Of a DNA stretch of 64,000 bases, positions 23,184 to 34,198 are shown one piece after another. The notes under the pieces were generated by a model that was not told the DNA's origin, did no database searches, and saw only the letters and a program-made list of their open reading frames with translations. How positions within the stretch are numbered: the first letter of the stretch is position 1; each line of letters opens with the position of its first letter. The DNA is from Engraulis encrasicolus (Eukaryota > Chordata > Actinopteri > Clupeiformes > Engraulidae): positions 12,325,253 to 12,389,252 of the forward strand of contig NC_085876.1 in NCBI RefSeq assembly GCF_034702125.1. Reading direction: 5' to 3'. Both the position numbers and the translations under genes were made by a program.

Positions 23184-24054
23184 ATAATCCTTTTCTTTGT
23201 TCTGTTGCGCAGATTGGCCAGTCGGTCGATACCATTGACTAAAGTGAAGTCATAGGCCGATACAAAATTGTCAATAGGCCCATGGAAAGTGGCGTCACTT
23301 TACAACTTGGCCATTAGGTGTTGGATCATGGATTGAAAGCGGACTTTCAGTTGCTCTACATTATATTCCTGTGTGTTGGTCTCTGCCTGCTTAAGTGTAG
23401 GGGAAGTGGGCGAGAGTTCAGTGCCTATGTAGCAGAGCAATGCAGCAGCAGACTTTTTAAACCGTCTGTACTCTGTGTATGAACAACAAACACCATAGGC
23501 ATACATGCTGTTGATCAGTTTTTTCGACCCAAGCGTCTTCCCAGCTAGGTCTATTTGCAAACTGGTTGCCTGGGATTTTACCACACTGGTGTGACAATTG
23601 AACCAATTAGAAATGTAGGAAGGGTATTGTCAAGCTTTGGAGAAACCTTTGCCAAATAAAGAATAATATAATATAGAATAATAATAATAATTTCATTTGT
23701 AAAGCACATTTTCATTCACAGAATGCAGCTCAAAGTGCTCAAACAATAGAAGTTTAAAAGTTAACTAGATAGAATTCTCACAGAAAATGCTGGAAGCAGG
23801 CTTGCCTTTTGGGGCAGAGCTGAGCAGTTATCTATACATAAATTAAAAACAAACTACTATTGTGAAAACAAAGCAAAACAAATTGGGGGGGGGGGGTCCA
23901 TCCACTCAGTCAGAAGTTATGGGCCAATCAATTCAGCCATCTTGGATTCAGCCATCTTGAAAGTGTTGTAGCTCCGCATTGTGGGGATATACTAAGTTAC
24001 ATGCTATTTTAAGTTGGCTGAGGAACACTGCATATGATATAATTTGAAAATCAA
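23184..24054. other. no gene; fragment of a dispersed repeat
   Basis: AATAATAATTTCATTTGTAAAGC followed by CTCAAAGTGCTCA (23690-23745) matches in pattern the block at 27340-27395 and a weaker one at 36165-36215. These are probably tails of a common fish repeat. A 12-base G run lies at 23885. Confidence 0.4.
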
Positions 24055-24130
24055 CATGGGCCCGAGTGGGATTCAAACTCACAACCTCCATATCTCTAAT
24101 CCAGCACCGTTGTCATTGAGCCAAGCAGCT
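24055..24130 (-). repeat. tRNA-like sequence, SINE head
   Basis: Reverse-complemented, it reads GCTTGGCTCAATGACAACGG, then GTTTGAATCCCACTC. These are an A-box-like and a B-box motif spaced as in a tRNA. It does not fold into a convincing functional tRNA by eye, so I call it a SINE remnant. Confidence 0.5.
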
Positions 24131-25416
24131 GGCTGTCATAAGCAAGACAATATCACATTGCATTGAAGAGCTGTACAATAGAATCCTAGAATTGTAGTGC
24201 AGGTGCTCGTTAAGAATGGAATGTTGAGAGAATGTCACAGTTGAGATGGAACCCTTTATTGGCAGCACCTGTTGTGATTGTCTGTATGGCAGATAGTATT
24301 GTACTCTAAGGCAGAGGGCAGAATCACAACAGTTTCTAGTTTTTAGCTCGCTGTTGTTAAAAAACTAAAAATAATTGGCACATGTCCTGTTCATAGATTG
24401 GAGTTCACAGAGTTTGCCACTTCATCGTTGAGTCTCAAAAAAGTTTCCATAATTGACGTCTTACTTTCAACTTCTCGTAATACATAAGCAGGCCTCCACC
24501 TGGAGGGATTCTTGCTGTCCTTCTCACCACAATACAGACAATGCTGTAAAAAAAATCAAACGTGTCCCTTTCATGTCTTCTGGTTTTTCAAGGGATGGAG
24601 ACCTTTTTTTGTTTTGTACATTGGCGCTTGTGACGTTGGATGTGGTGGAAAAGCAACGGCTTTTCACAAATGAGCATGCGCATCATTTCGTGTGCGCCGA
24701 TGCAGCCAGATGATTGGATCACTGGCACCGCAGCTCTGCAGGCACATTGGCTCTTGTTACCAGAAAGGCGGGAGATGTGCGGGTAGACGCCATATTTGCG
24801 TTACGAATCTTCACCGTTAATTTCTATGTACGATTACATGGCTGTCCCATCTCACCTTCCTATCAAAATCTCTGGCGTAGTACGGAATGATGGCGAGTGG
24901 AGTACAAATTTCTTCTACGGTCAAATTGGAAGCATCGTAAAGAGCAATGCCACTACCGGCAGGTTCGGAGTGTGGAACAGGTTATAGCATACCTGTCAAC
25001 TTTGAGCTCCCAAAATCAGGGAAAATTCCCATATTTTAAGCCAAAATCCGGGACATTTTCTAAAGGCCAAATTTTGACAGTCAACGGGATGACAGAGACA
25101 GATCGGACGGTGCGTTCCACTCTGCTTTTCACAACAGCGCGCGTGCAAAGACAGATCCTGTCTAAAATCCCTCAGCACATGTTTTACAGCGTGGAGAACT
25201 AATGCAATGAACACAAAACAATGAAATTAGCGCAATGCGTTTCTTCTTGTTGTTTTGTCGTACAAGTTGTCTGTTCGTGCAAAACTTCGTGCTGGTACAG
25301 GTTGTGATTAGGTTAATCGCATGATTCGCTGTTCCGAGGCTGTTTTATGCGTTGCATGAACTGACGGTTTCTGAGGAAAAGAGTGGACGCACAAGCGCTA
25401 CGGAGCTCGAGGTTGA
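24131..25416. other. no recognisable gene
   Basis: Short frames only. ATACCTGTCAACTTTG near 24990 followed by CCGGGACATTTTC looks like a decayed hAT end. Confidence 0.35.
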
Positions 25417-25755
25417 TATAGGCGAGTACATTTAGGGTTTAAACCCAAAAAAATTGATACAAAAGTTTTTTTCATGGATTCTATTACTATTGGACATCCT
25501 AAATGACATACTAAAAATCTAGTAAAATCTGACTTTGGGAAATAAGTTATTTTCAACATGGCTGCTATAGGCTTATTATAAGGGCCGAGAGACACTCCAG
25601 GTGAATAGGCCAAAAAATGTAGCTTACTGATATCACCATGAAGTTTTAAACCGGTGATTACTCACATATTTGTGAGAAAAAAATGTATTGCAAGTTTTCT
25701 GAAATGCTATGTTTTAATATGGTAATTAGACTATGTCTAATTAAATATGCATTAC
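25417..25755 (+). repeat. long inverted arm, left copy (TATAGGCGAGTACATTTAGG)
   Basis: About 330 bp match 50020-50341 in inverted orientation, starting at TATAGGCGAGTACATTTAGG and ending near TAATTAGACTAT. Neither copy has a second end close by, so together they look like the two ends of one large element. A more diverged pair of the same family bounds 32680-41507 (shared landmarks AATCTGACTT and CAACATGGCTGC or CAAGATGGCCGC). Confidence 0.7.
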
Positions 25756-26177
25756 CTTTCAAAATGCAAAACCTCAAAATCTGAAAAGGCCAGGCTCAAC
25801 ATTACTCTTTCATTTTGTTTCTAGTAAGCCAAAAGATATCTTCAGAAGAGAGTATGGACATCTTGTTTTGTTTTGTAGTAAATCTAAAGATCTTTGTGCA
25901 GACACGCCAGCTAGCAATTTTTTTCAAAACGTGTTTTTTTTTTAATCACATCTCTTAGATTAAAATAATTGAGTTTTATGTTTCTCAAGTCCTTCCAGCT
26001 ATTCTATGAGTCTGGTAAAATCATTTTTAGCATGTATCATGGCAAGGTCAGCTGTCCTCAACTCATAGCCTCTCCACAGGGGTGTCCTAAGGGCTGGTAC
26101 TGGGGCTCCTATTTGCCATGTACACCACGTCACTGGGTCATGTCATCTGTTCTCACAGATTCTCATACTACTGTTAC

Positions 26178-27027
26178 CAGGGCTCTAAATGAACACACGC
26201 CAACCCGCCAAACACGGGTGAAAATTAATTTTGGCCGGTGGAAAAAAATACCTACCCGCCCATTTGGCTAGTAGCGCCCGAGTAGCCTACAGTAAATTGT
26301 GAACGGTAAACGGCGGCTTGAAAATAAGACAACGTACGGCGAGATTTCCTACATTACCCATAAACACTCCCGTCATGACCCCACCCCACCGTGAGCTTTC
26401 CGAAGCAGCAGCCACTCCGTGCTGCTGTTGCGCGCGCCAGGACAAAAAATATTTCAGAGTTCTTGTGCGCTCACATTATTTTGACAGGCAACTCTGCCCT
26501 GCTCCTGTCGCTTTCGCTCCACCACTTTTACCGTAACTATTAGGCCTACTGTTACTATTAGCATTCACCGACACCGACACACCTTGCTCTAACAGGCTGT
26601 CTTTATAAGCTGTGAGGACCTGACCGAAGAGTTTCAATAACAGGAGTGTTGTGGAACGAAATAGCGACAAGGGCAGAGGAGGAGAACGGGCTGTCAGAGT
26701 AGTGTGAGCGTAGCTGTCAGTTGTCTTCGGAAATGTTTTAAGTCCTGGCGCAACTAAATTGGAAAGCCCACGCCATCGGAAAGAAGGGCAGACCTTATGC
26801 CCGTGCGAGTAGGCTACATTCGCTACGTACGCTATGGAAGTAACAAAGGAAGCGAACATTTCCGTGATATTATTTGCTTTTAGTTAAACATAGCGTAGGC
26901 TTCTTGTTATTTTGTTGCGCATGGTAGAGAAGAGCTCCTCGAGGAAATAATGGTGCCTATAGCATCATACTGTGTAGGCCACATAAACACACAATAGGCA
27001 CACACGACATCATATCCATTATTGCAC

Positions 27028-27111
<84 letters not shown>

Positions 27112-27680
27112 GACCTCTCCTCTCCTCTCCTCCTCTTCTTTTCCTCTCATCTCTTCTCCCTCCTTGGAGTGTGAGGTTTTGTAGTGTTTGGCTGTGTGTT
27201 TGGTTTAAAGGTCTGTTGTGTGTGTGGCTGGTGATTCATTGTTTTCAGAGGTAAAAATAAGGTTAAGGTAAAGTTTAAAAAAGTATATATAATATGCTTA
27301 TTATAGACCTAGTATGTAAGGCAAGGCAAGGCAAGGCAAGTTTATTTATATAGCGCATTTCATACACAGGTGCAACTCAATGTGCTTCACAAAGTTAACA
27401 AATGTAAATGAAAGGAAAACAGGGAAATGAATTAGAGTCAGAAAAAACATTTAAAACATTTACATTTTATGTAGGCCTATAGTGTTTATGTGTTGTGGAA
27501 ATTTGAATGAAATAACCATAATAATAATAATAATAATTTAACAAAAAACACAACTAGCCTAACGCATAGCCTATTTTGGCAATATTAAAAAATGGCTAGT
27601 TGAACTTCTGTTTGGCTGGTAAGAAAAAATGTCTACTAGCCAAATTGGCTGGTGGTGGAAAAAGTTAATTTAGAGCCCTG
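26178..27680. mobile_element. 1.5-kb non-autonomous hAT element
   Basis: Termini CAGGGCTCTAAAT and ATTTAGAGCCCTG. Perfect 8-bp duplication ACTGTTAC at 26170-26177 and 27681-27688. The right interior contains TTTGGCTGGTA...CATCTACTGG-like repeats, also present in a partial relative at 55735-55880. It carries a long (GT)n and a GGCAAGGCAAG...ATATAGCGCATTTCA repeat. No transposase frame is recognisable. Confidence 0.92.
27031..27111. repeat. (GT)n microsatellite
   Basis: About 40 uninterrupted GT units, followed by a CT-rich stretch. Confidence 0.95.
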
Positions 27681-28337
27681 ACTGTTACACTGATGAAGCA
27701 CAGTCATATCTGTAATTTGTTACATATGACTCCATGGTCTACGCACACCTTACCGCTTGCCTCTCTGAACTACCACAAGTATGATGGAATGCAGTTGAGC
27801 CTCGCTAAAACACAAGAAACCTAGGTGTCATTATTGATGACCATCTATCATCCTCTGACCACATATAATAGCCTCAGTTTCCCAGTCCTGTCGCTTCTCA
27901 GTAACTTAAATATACATACAATCAGACTGTGCCTGACCTAAATGACTCCACTTCTGGTAGGCCTACTGTCCATCTGACCTCAACTACTGCAACACTCTCC
28001 TGACTGGTCTTCCAGCTTGTGCAATAATACCTTTGCAAATGTCACTGCAATTTGGCTGCGTGTGCACCACTGCCTCAAAATCGTCCATGCTCCGTTCACT
28101 TGTACAGAGACTCGACAGGTGTTTTTTTCCGAAATAAGATAACGGATGCTCGCGCTAACTTCAGATATACAGTGCGCACCACAGATACAGGTATTCATGG
28201 CGATTGTCATCAGTCCAGTCAGTAGTTTAATGTCTTGTAACAACAAACATCTCCTATGCTTCTGGAACAGCCTCATCCCTCTCAGAATAGCATAACAAGT
28301 GTACTTTTCGGAATCTCTATTCTTTATCAACGTACAC

Positions 28338-28891
28338 CAGGGCTATTGAAATGGCGGCCCTTGGACAGCAAGGTTCTGGCCCCCCAGAAGCCCCTTTAAA
28401 TACAGAATCATTTTTTTGGAATTTAGAGATAAAAGTATGGGCTCCGTTATCATGCTGAAACGGGACACGGGACGTTAATATGCAGGAAATTACATCCAAG
28501 AAATGCAAAATTCTTCTATGAAGTCTCACATATTTTTTTCCATTGACAGTCAGCAACCATAACCGTACAGGCAGAAGGCAAAGCATTCAAGCATTCCTAT
28601 TGGCTGTGGTCACTGACCTCTATACAGTCATTGGCTGTCGCGGCTTGTCGCCGAACCGCGTCATAGAAAGTTGAAAAAAGATTTCAACTTCAAACTGTCG
28701 CGCTCGGCGCGCAAATCGCTCCAGAATAGCTTTTGTCGCGCGACTCAATACAAAGTCAATTACTTCCGTCGCTCGCCTCGCTCAGATCGCCGCTGGTGTA
28801 TTTCTGTGGTTATACATACATATAGTTCGGCCCCTTTACGGGGAGAAATGAGAAAAAATGGCCCTCGTTGAAATATAATTGAATACCCCTG
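28338..28891. mobile_element. 554-bp hAT MITE
   Basis: Ends CAGGGCTATTGAAATGG and (reverse complement of right) CAGGGGTATTCAATTA, flanked by the perfect duplication ACGTACAC (28330-28337, 28892-28899). Its right half (28565-28790) is shared in inverted orientation with 49690-49925, which shows that this part is itself a mobile or chimeric block. Confidence 0.9.
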
Positions 28892-28899
28892 ACGTACAC

Positions 28900-29352
28900 G
28901 CTTCAGAACGGCAGTTTTTCTCTCTTTAATGTCTGCACTGTCACCCTGTATTACATGCAGACTCACCACTCCCTATTTTACCCTTGTCTGCAGTTCTCCT
29001 AGTGGCCGCTGTCGAGAGAGCACAGCAGCCCGTTCTTTCTGAATGGAGTCTGCACTCCCCCTAGAGTGTAGTACCACCCAGAAGAGTGGAGTCTCTCGTA
29101 ATATCCTTATAATATCTCAGGTGTGTTTGAGTCAACGATGCGCACACATTCATGAGGACGTCGACTTTGAATGGGTCTATATGTACAGATATATCTGAGA
29201 TTTTGACATGATTAGTCTGCATGACAGGGGTGATGTTAATTAGTGCCTGCCATTTCTGTCTTGCATGATTAATTGCTGTTGCTCGTAATTATGTCCCTGA
29301 ATTGTAAAGTGTTTGCCAGGACCTCCACCACCTCTTACACTACTGTTATAGA
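28900..29352. other. no recognisable feature
   Basis: Non-coding stretch. I see no gene, repeat or site. Confidence 0.4.
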
Positions 29353-29355
29353 TTT

Positions 29356-29626
29356 AGGTGCTGTTTCCACGTAGCAGGATATTTTTTTTAGCAGGGTATT
29401 TTTTTCTCCTGCTAGGTGTAAACGCAACATGTGGATAAAAAAAATCCTCCATTGTAACAAATGCGTTTCAGCCCCTAAACAGGATATTTTTTTCTCTTGC
29501 TTTTTATACCTGGATTTTAAATATCTGCTACGTGGAAACGGAAGGCCAAAACCAATGCAAAACCAATACAAGCAGGAGAAAAAAATATCCACATATAAAA
29601 ATATCCAGCTACGTGGAAACAGCACC
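29356..29626. mobile_element. 271-bp PIF/Harbinger-type MITE
   Basis: Termini GGTGCTGTTTCCACGTAG and CTACGTGGAAACAGCACC, each followed internally by a GGATATTTTT-like motif. TTA is duplicated on both sides (29353-29355, 29627-29629), the 3-bp target expected for PIF/Harbinger. Non-coding. Confidence 0.85.
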
Positions 29627-29734
29627 TTAGTTTGAATACAATAACTTTTGAAGGGACTGGCGTATTTGCTTTCCACCAGGCAGTAAGACTGATAAATTCA
29701 ACCAACAGATCATCCTTTGCACTACAACACTTTT

Positions 29735-29738
<4 letters not shown>

Positions 29739-29811
<73 letters not shown>
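29739..29811. repeat. (CA)n microsatellite
   Basis: About 36 CA units. Cysteine/valine and threonine/histidine frames across it are artefacts. Confidence 0.95.
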
Positions 29812-29813
<2 letters not shown>

Positions 29814-29822
29814 GCCACATAA

Positions 29823-30736
29823 ATGCAGATTCTGCAGCTTCTAGCACCTGCCACACTGAAAGATCACTCTCCGCGTTCAGTCGTTGGAGATGGCAACTGC
29901 TTTTACAGAGCCTCGTCTCTGGGGCTTTATGGTACTCAGGATCACCGCACCCTGTTGCAACTCTTGACAGCATTAGAGATCCAAGAAAATCCCAAATTCT
30001 ATGACAGCAGTCGACCAGATCATGTGTATCTTTTAAAGCATGACCGTCTAGATAGAGATAATATTCGACAGCACTGTCACTACCGTGTGCCGCAGTGGGC
30101 CATGTTATTGCATCGTTCTATCTGCCATCAAAGGTCAACAATTACCATAACTCTGTCTGTACACAAACGTTGTATCGCTGTGGTGTGCCAGGATCTAAGG
30201 AGATGAAATGCACCGTGATGTGGACCATGGTTGTCCCAATATACTCTGCCTCCAAATTTGCACCTAACCATTTTGTCGTCCTGGCACCATTGGCTCATAT
30301 TGCGAGAGCAACAACAACAGTGGATCTCATAACTGAGGCTCCAAGTAGCATGTCATATGCTAATGTTGTGAAGGGACCGCAGGGGGGCCTCTTTTCACGA
30401 CTCAAAGCCTACTGGCGCAACAGGCTCCAAGTCCAAGGGACCACAAGAGCTGTCCTCTTCACGGCAAATCACACGCTCACAGCCTACTGGCGCAACAGAC
30501 TCCAAGGTCAAAGGTCCCAAATCAGGGAAAACCTCTCAGCAATCTGGCCCCAAGTCATGGGGGCAGGATTTGGCTGGTTAGCTTCGTCGATTAGGAAGGC
30601 ACTTCCTCGTTCACCTTTTTCACAAATTCTCATTTCCGACCCCACTTATGATTGGTGGGTGAGCGAGTTTATGGCTCGTTCAAAAAGTCGAGAATCCCAA
30701 GAAAGCCGACCTAAGACCTCAGGAAAGTGGGTGTGA
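29823..30736 (+). pseudogene. OTU-domain-like (vertnin-like) protein, frameshifted
   Basis: The frame from 29823 contains VVGDGNCFYRASSLGLYG, then a TALEI...YD segment. This matches the D-G-N-C-(F/L)-(F/Y)-R-A core of OTU cysteine-protease folds and of vertnin-like proteins. Near 30095 the similarity passes to another frame (LPSKVNNYHNSVCTQTLY and then FAPNHFVVLAP), which is open to 30736. Two partially repeated segments (AYWRNRLQ twice, about 30405 and 30480) lie in the tail. OTU-like modules are common in multi-copy fish transposon families, but I cannot tie this one to specific termini. The frameshift argues for a pseudogene. Confidence 0.55.
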
Positions 30737-30739
30737 ACA

Positions 30740-31235
30740 TTTAGTGACGCAATGTCAGATCGATAATTATCGAGGTTGATCTCAGGCGGAAGTATATCAC
30801 AACGAGTTCCCAAGCTCGTGTTTTGTGTGACGACACACGCATCATCAACATGGCGCCCGTGCATGCAACTGGCATGTAAACAGTATCATAAATGCTAAAA
30901 TATCATCTTGTAATTGTCAACAACACCAGTTAATGTCATTCAATTGCAGATGCACATATGCCAGTAATGCTGGACTCTGACTGTTTAATTTAGCTTACTT
31001 AGCTTAAAATATGTCGTGGGTGTGGAGGTGAAAAAAAGAAAAGAGAACCAAAACAAAACATGCATGATTCCCGATTGTTCCGGGATCAGTGGCATTCATG
31101 CGCCAAAGTCCAGAACTCGGTTGTCACATGAGCAGTGTCGTCAGCTGTCTCGAGAGGTCCCGAGATCGTGAAGGCAACATTAGTGTTGGGCATACCACCC
31201 AAGCCAATCAGCCCAGTCTTCTTGCGAGAACAGCT
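30740..31235. other. no recognisable gene
   Basis: Short frames on both strands only. The minus-strand frame over 31086-31406 is explained mostly by the minisatellite next to it. Confidence 0.4.
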
Positions 31236-31360
31236 CACAGTCAGCGCATGGGGGGAGTCTGCCGTCCACCCCAGTGACCACCCTACAGTTTGTGCAGGGG
31301 GGGAGCCTGCCGTCCTCCCCTGGGACCACTCCACAGTCCGTGCATGGGGGGAGCCAGCAT
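31236..31360. repeat. ~48-bp minisatellite
   Basis: About three units built on GCATGGGGGGAG...CTGCCGTCC...CCACAGT. It produces repeated peptides in several frames. Confidence 0.7.
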
Positions 31361-31464
31361 TCAGACCCAAACCACTCCCCAAGTCCAACAGAAGACAGCG
31401 GTTCATGCACGGCCATAGGTGGGGAACAGCTCCCTCTCTCTAGGAATGGTCTGGACTTTATGAC

Positions 31465-31658
31465 CAATGTTGCCAGATGTGTCTGACCAAATCCCGCCCA
31501 AAAGCTTCTCAAAAACCGGCAAAATACGCTAAATTCCGCCCAAATTCAACAAATTACATTGACTAAAAATTTACACTGACTGAAAAAAAAACACGAAGTG
31601 GCCAATTTTCCCGTTTTCTACCCGCAGACGCTCATCCCGGCCCAATCTGGCAGCACTG
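31465..31658. mobile_element. 194-bp hAT MITE, second copy of the 9438-9601 family
   Basis: The left end CAATGTTGCCAG (one change from CAGTGTTGCCAG) and the right end CTGGCAGCACTG are flanked by the perfect duplication TTTATGAC (31457-31464, 31659-31666). It shares TGTGTCTGACCAAATCCCGC with the 9.4-kb copy. Confidence 0.92.
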
Positions 31659-31742
31659 TTTATGACATTAGAAATGGCGATATTCATTCTAAATAGTGAC
31701 ATTGAGGCTGTACCCATGGTACCCTGAGGCATCAAAGAGAAT

Positions 31743-31943
31743 GGGTCTTTCTCAAAGCCTAGGCCAGTGTCCTTCCAAGTGTATCAGCCTAATTAGTCAC
31801 GCCCAGTGATTGGATACTTTTTGGTGAACTCTACAGAATATCCAATCACTGGGTGTGATTAATAAAGGGTATCCAATCACTGGGCGTGACTAATTAGGCT
31901 GATACACTTGGAAGGACACTGGCCTAGGCTTTGAGAAAGACCC
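31743..31943. mobile_element. palindromic MITE, copy 1
   Basis: The two halves are near-perfect inverted repeats: GGGTCTTTCTCAAAGCCTAG..., then AGTGTCCTTCCAAGTGTATC and TAGTCACGCCCAGTGATTGG, mirrored around about 31850. A close relative sits at 57871-58042. Its length, palindromy and lack of ORF fit a fold-back MITE. A short flanking repeat (AATG) is uncertain. Confidence 0.85.
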
Positions 31944-32142
31944 AATGTGTATTTTGTGAGACAATGGATTGAACATTGAACGAAGTGAACAGGGGAAGTT
32001 CTGGGATGACTGGGGGGTGTGGGAAAGCAAGTCAGGAACTAGCCCCAAGCACTACTACGTCAAAAACAAGCATGAGCACTATAACAGAGTTTATCTTAAG
32101 AAGGGTGTGCATTGTTCTGAGAAACAGGTGAGCAAGCGTGTT

Positions 32143-32150
32143 TCCTACAT
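32143..32150. repeat. TSD of the 10-kb hAT element, left copy
   Basis: TCCTACAT here is matched exactly at 42175-42182. Confidence 0.93.
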
Positions 32151-32479
32151 CAGTGTTTCCCAACCACTGTGCCGCGGCACACTAGTGTGCCGTGAGAGAT
32201 CGTCAGGTGTGCCGTGGAAAATTCTTGTTTTCCAAAAAAAGAAAAGAAAAGAAAAGCGAATTCATTATTATCAGCAAATAATGCCTATATGTCATTATGT
32301 AGTGTGTGTGCTGTTGACTGGCGTCCTAATCATGTAATAATTCCTTATCACTAGGTGGCAGCAGGTAGCGAAATGCATTGTAGTAGCTGTCAAAAGAAGG
32401 CAAATGCCGTGAGAACGAGTCAATACAAAGAGTTATTTAATTTCATTTGGATTTAGGACTACCGGTACTTGTACGTGGG

Positions 32480-32605
32480 ATGCAACGGCACCGATTCCAT
32501 TGTGCTTGGTATGTAAACGAAACACCCTTCACAAAACAAGAGTGCAGACTATTTTGTTGGCCTGCGTAAGCAAACAGAGAACCAAGCAACATTTATGAGG
32601 GGAAA
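32480..32605 (+). pseudogene. BED-finger-like fragment of the host hAT transposase
   Basis: One frame reads TWDATAPIPLCLVCKRN, then ILLACVSKQRTKQHL. It resembles the C-x2-C start and the K/H-rich end of the BED finger of ZBED5/SCAND3-type transposases. It is short and decayed. The position just inside the left terminus supports the call. Confidence 0.4.
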
Positions 32606-33561
32606 AAGGTAAACGAGAGAGCCCTTAGCTAGCTACCACGTATCTGAAGTTGGCGCTAAATCAGAAGTCACACAGTCTAGGCGAGTGCATTTATGAGAAA
32701 AATACACCTAACCCCAAAAAAATTCTAACAAAAGGTTTCTCAGTGGTTTACAGTACATTCAGATGTACTTAACAACATACTAAAAATCTGCCAAAATCTG
32801 ACTTCAGGAAAGGCCTCATTTTCAAGATGGCCGCCGCCGGGCCCTTAAATTGACTCTGGCCTTAAATTTGCATTGAAATGACCAGGAATAGTTTCCTGGT
32901 GAACCAGAAGCTATGTGTTGACGCCCAGGGCGGGGGCTGGGCTACACAAACCTTCTGGTACACCTGTGATTCGCTCTCCTCCTCCGTTCACGAAATGAAC
33001 GGGGCAGCACGACGAATCAGGATCGTAGGGAGGGATTTCAGTGGGTATGACGTTTATCGAACGCGACACCTTCCCCCAGGGTAGTTCGGCTGTGCCCGCC
33101 CCCTCACTGAATCACAACAGTAATGGCGGCGTGCGAGGAGTTATCATGGGTCGGGATGGAAGCAGCAATTTCAGCGGTGTTATCCAAAATACCTCAAGTT
33201 GATTCTCTAAAGGAGGAGCAGTCCCGAGTCATGGCTAAAGAAGAAGTGGCTGGCTATGCTTTCTTCTGAAGTCTATCAAAAAAACCTGGTGGGAATTGTT
33301 GTGGATGAAGTTCACGTAATCTACAGATGGTAAGTGAAAAAAACAACAGGTTGTTATTAGCAATTATTTATTGTGCTTTATGTGAAATTGTGGCTCATGT
33401 AGCACACTCGTGAGTGCTGGAGAAACACGCATGCTATTTTGATTCGGGATTCAGATACCCCATGGGAATGAGACCCAGACTAAACACTTCCCTTGGACGC
33501 CCGTAAGGCTTATTGGAACGTTTTATTGAATTTGTGACTCAACACATTTCTGCTTTTTCTG

Positions 33562-33635
33562 CTGAAACCAGAAAGCTATTTGTTGACGCCCAAGGTTTTT
33601 TAAAGGCTACTGGTTTACCAGGAAGCATTGCTGCA
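33562..33635. repeat. internal copy of the element's end sequences
   Basis: AACCAGAAAGCTATTTGTTGACGCCC resembles the left end (AACCAGAAGCTATGTGTTGACGCCC at 32902). Immediately after it, GGCTACTGGTTTACCAGGAA resembles the right end at 37827-37845. Left-type and right-type ends side by side suggest a mini derivative or an aborted self-insertion. Confidence 0.6.
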
Positions 33636-34136
33636 CCCACCCCCCAGGTCGTGAAACTTTAGTGTCAGATTAAGTAAAGGGATTGTTTTGGTTTGGGCGT
33701 AGTTTAAACGTTTCATAATCAGGCCATTTCGCTGTTTGCTATGCCCAGTGCTGACGCCAGAGCCTTGTGAAGTTCGGTGTGAACAAACCCCTTCCCCCAC
33801 CCAGTTGTGCTAAAGGTGTGCTAACGTCCAGCAATTTCAATGTACTCACGGAGATCGTTCTATGTTTCAGGGGCAACGGTGTAAAGGGGAATCCAGCATT
33901 GAGAGAGAGAGCTTTTCTCGCCTGGGACAACTCTGCTCAGTTGTGAAAGAAAGGTCAGACATTGTACATAAAACTCACTGCTTAATAGCAAACCTTCTAA
34001 AAAAAATCTACCAACCTACATAACCCTTGTCTATCAACAGGTCCTTTACAGTTTTTTATTGCTGTTGTTTTTACTGTAGGCTACTTAATACACATTGTAT
34101 TAACTTTCAGAGTACATTGCACTGACCCTCTGTAAG

Positions 34137-34198
34137 TAATTCAACCTCCTGTAAGTCGCTTTGGATAAAAGCGTCTGCTAAGTGTAATGTAATGTTAA
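34137..34198 (+). repeat. SINE/LINE tail fragment
   Basis: GTAAGTCGCTTTGGATAAAAGC followed by GTCTGCTAAGTGTAATGTAATG is the same tail type as in the SINE at 22648-22875. The head is missing. Confidence 0.75.

Larger units (their letters stand above)
26060..28020 (+). pseudogene. LINE reverse transcriptase remnant, split by a hAT insertion
   Basis: Left part (26060-26177): frames corresponding to the GVPQGSVLGPLLF region of L2/CR1-type reverse transcriptases (seen as PQGCPKGWYWGS in another frame), then FSYYCY. Right part (27681-28020): TDEAQSYL, then an HxxLTACLSELP-like segment, NLGVIIDDHLSSSDHI, and a terminal TSTTATL-like block. The insertion lies between the Y and the acidic pair of the YxDD box. 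The second acidic residue is already altered (DE in place of DD), and frameshifts are frequent, so this was dead DNA. CR1/L2 clade is inferred from motif order only. Confidence 0.7.

Noticed and set aside
29517..29973. Cys-Val and Thr-His repeat frames
   Set aside because: They are translations of a (CA)n microsatellite.
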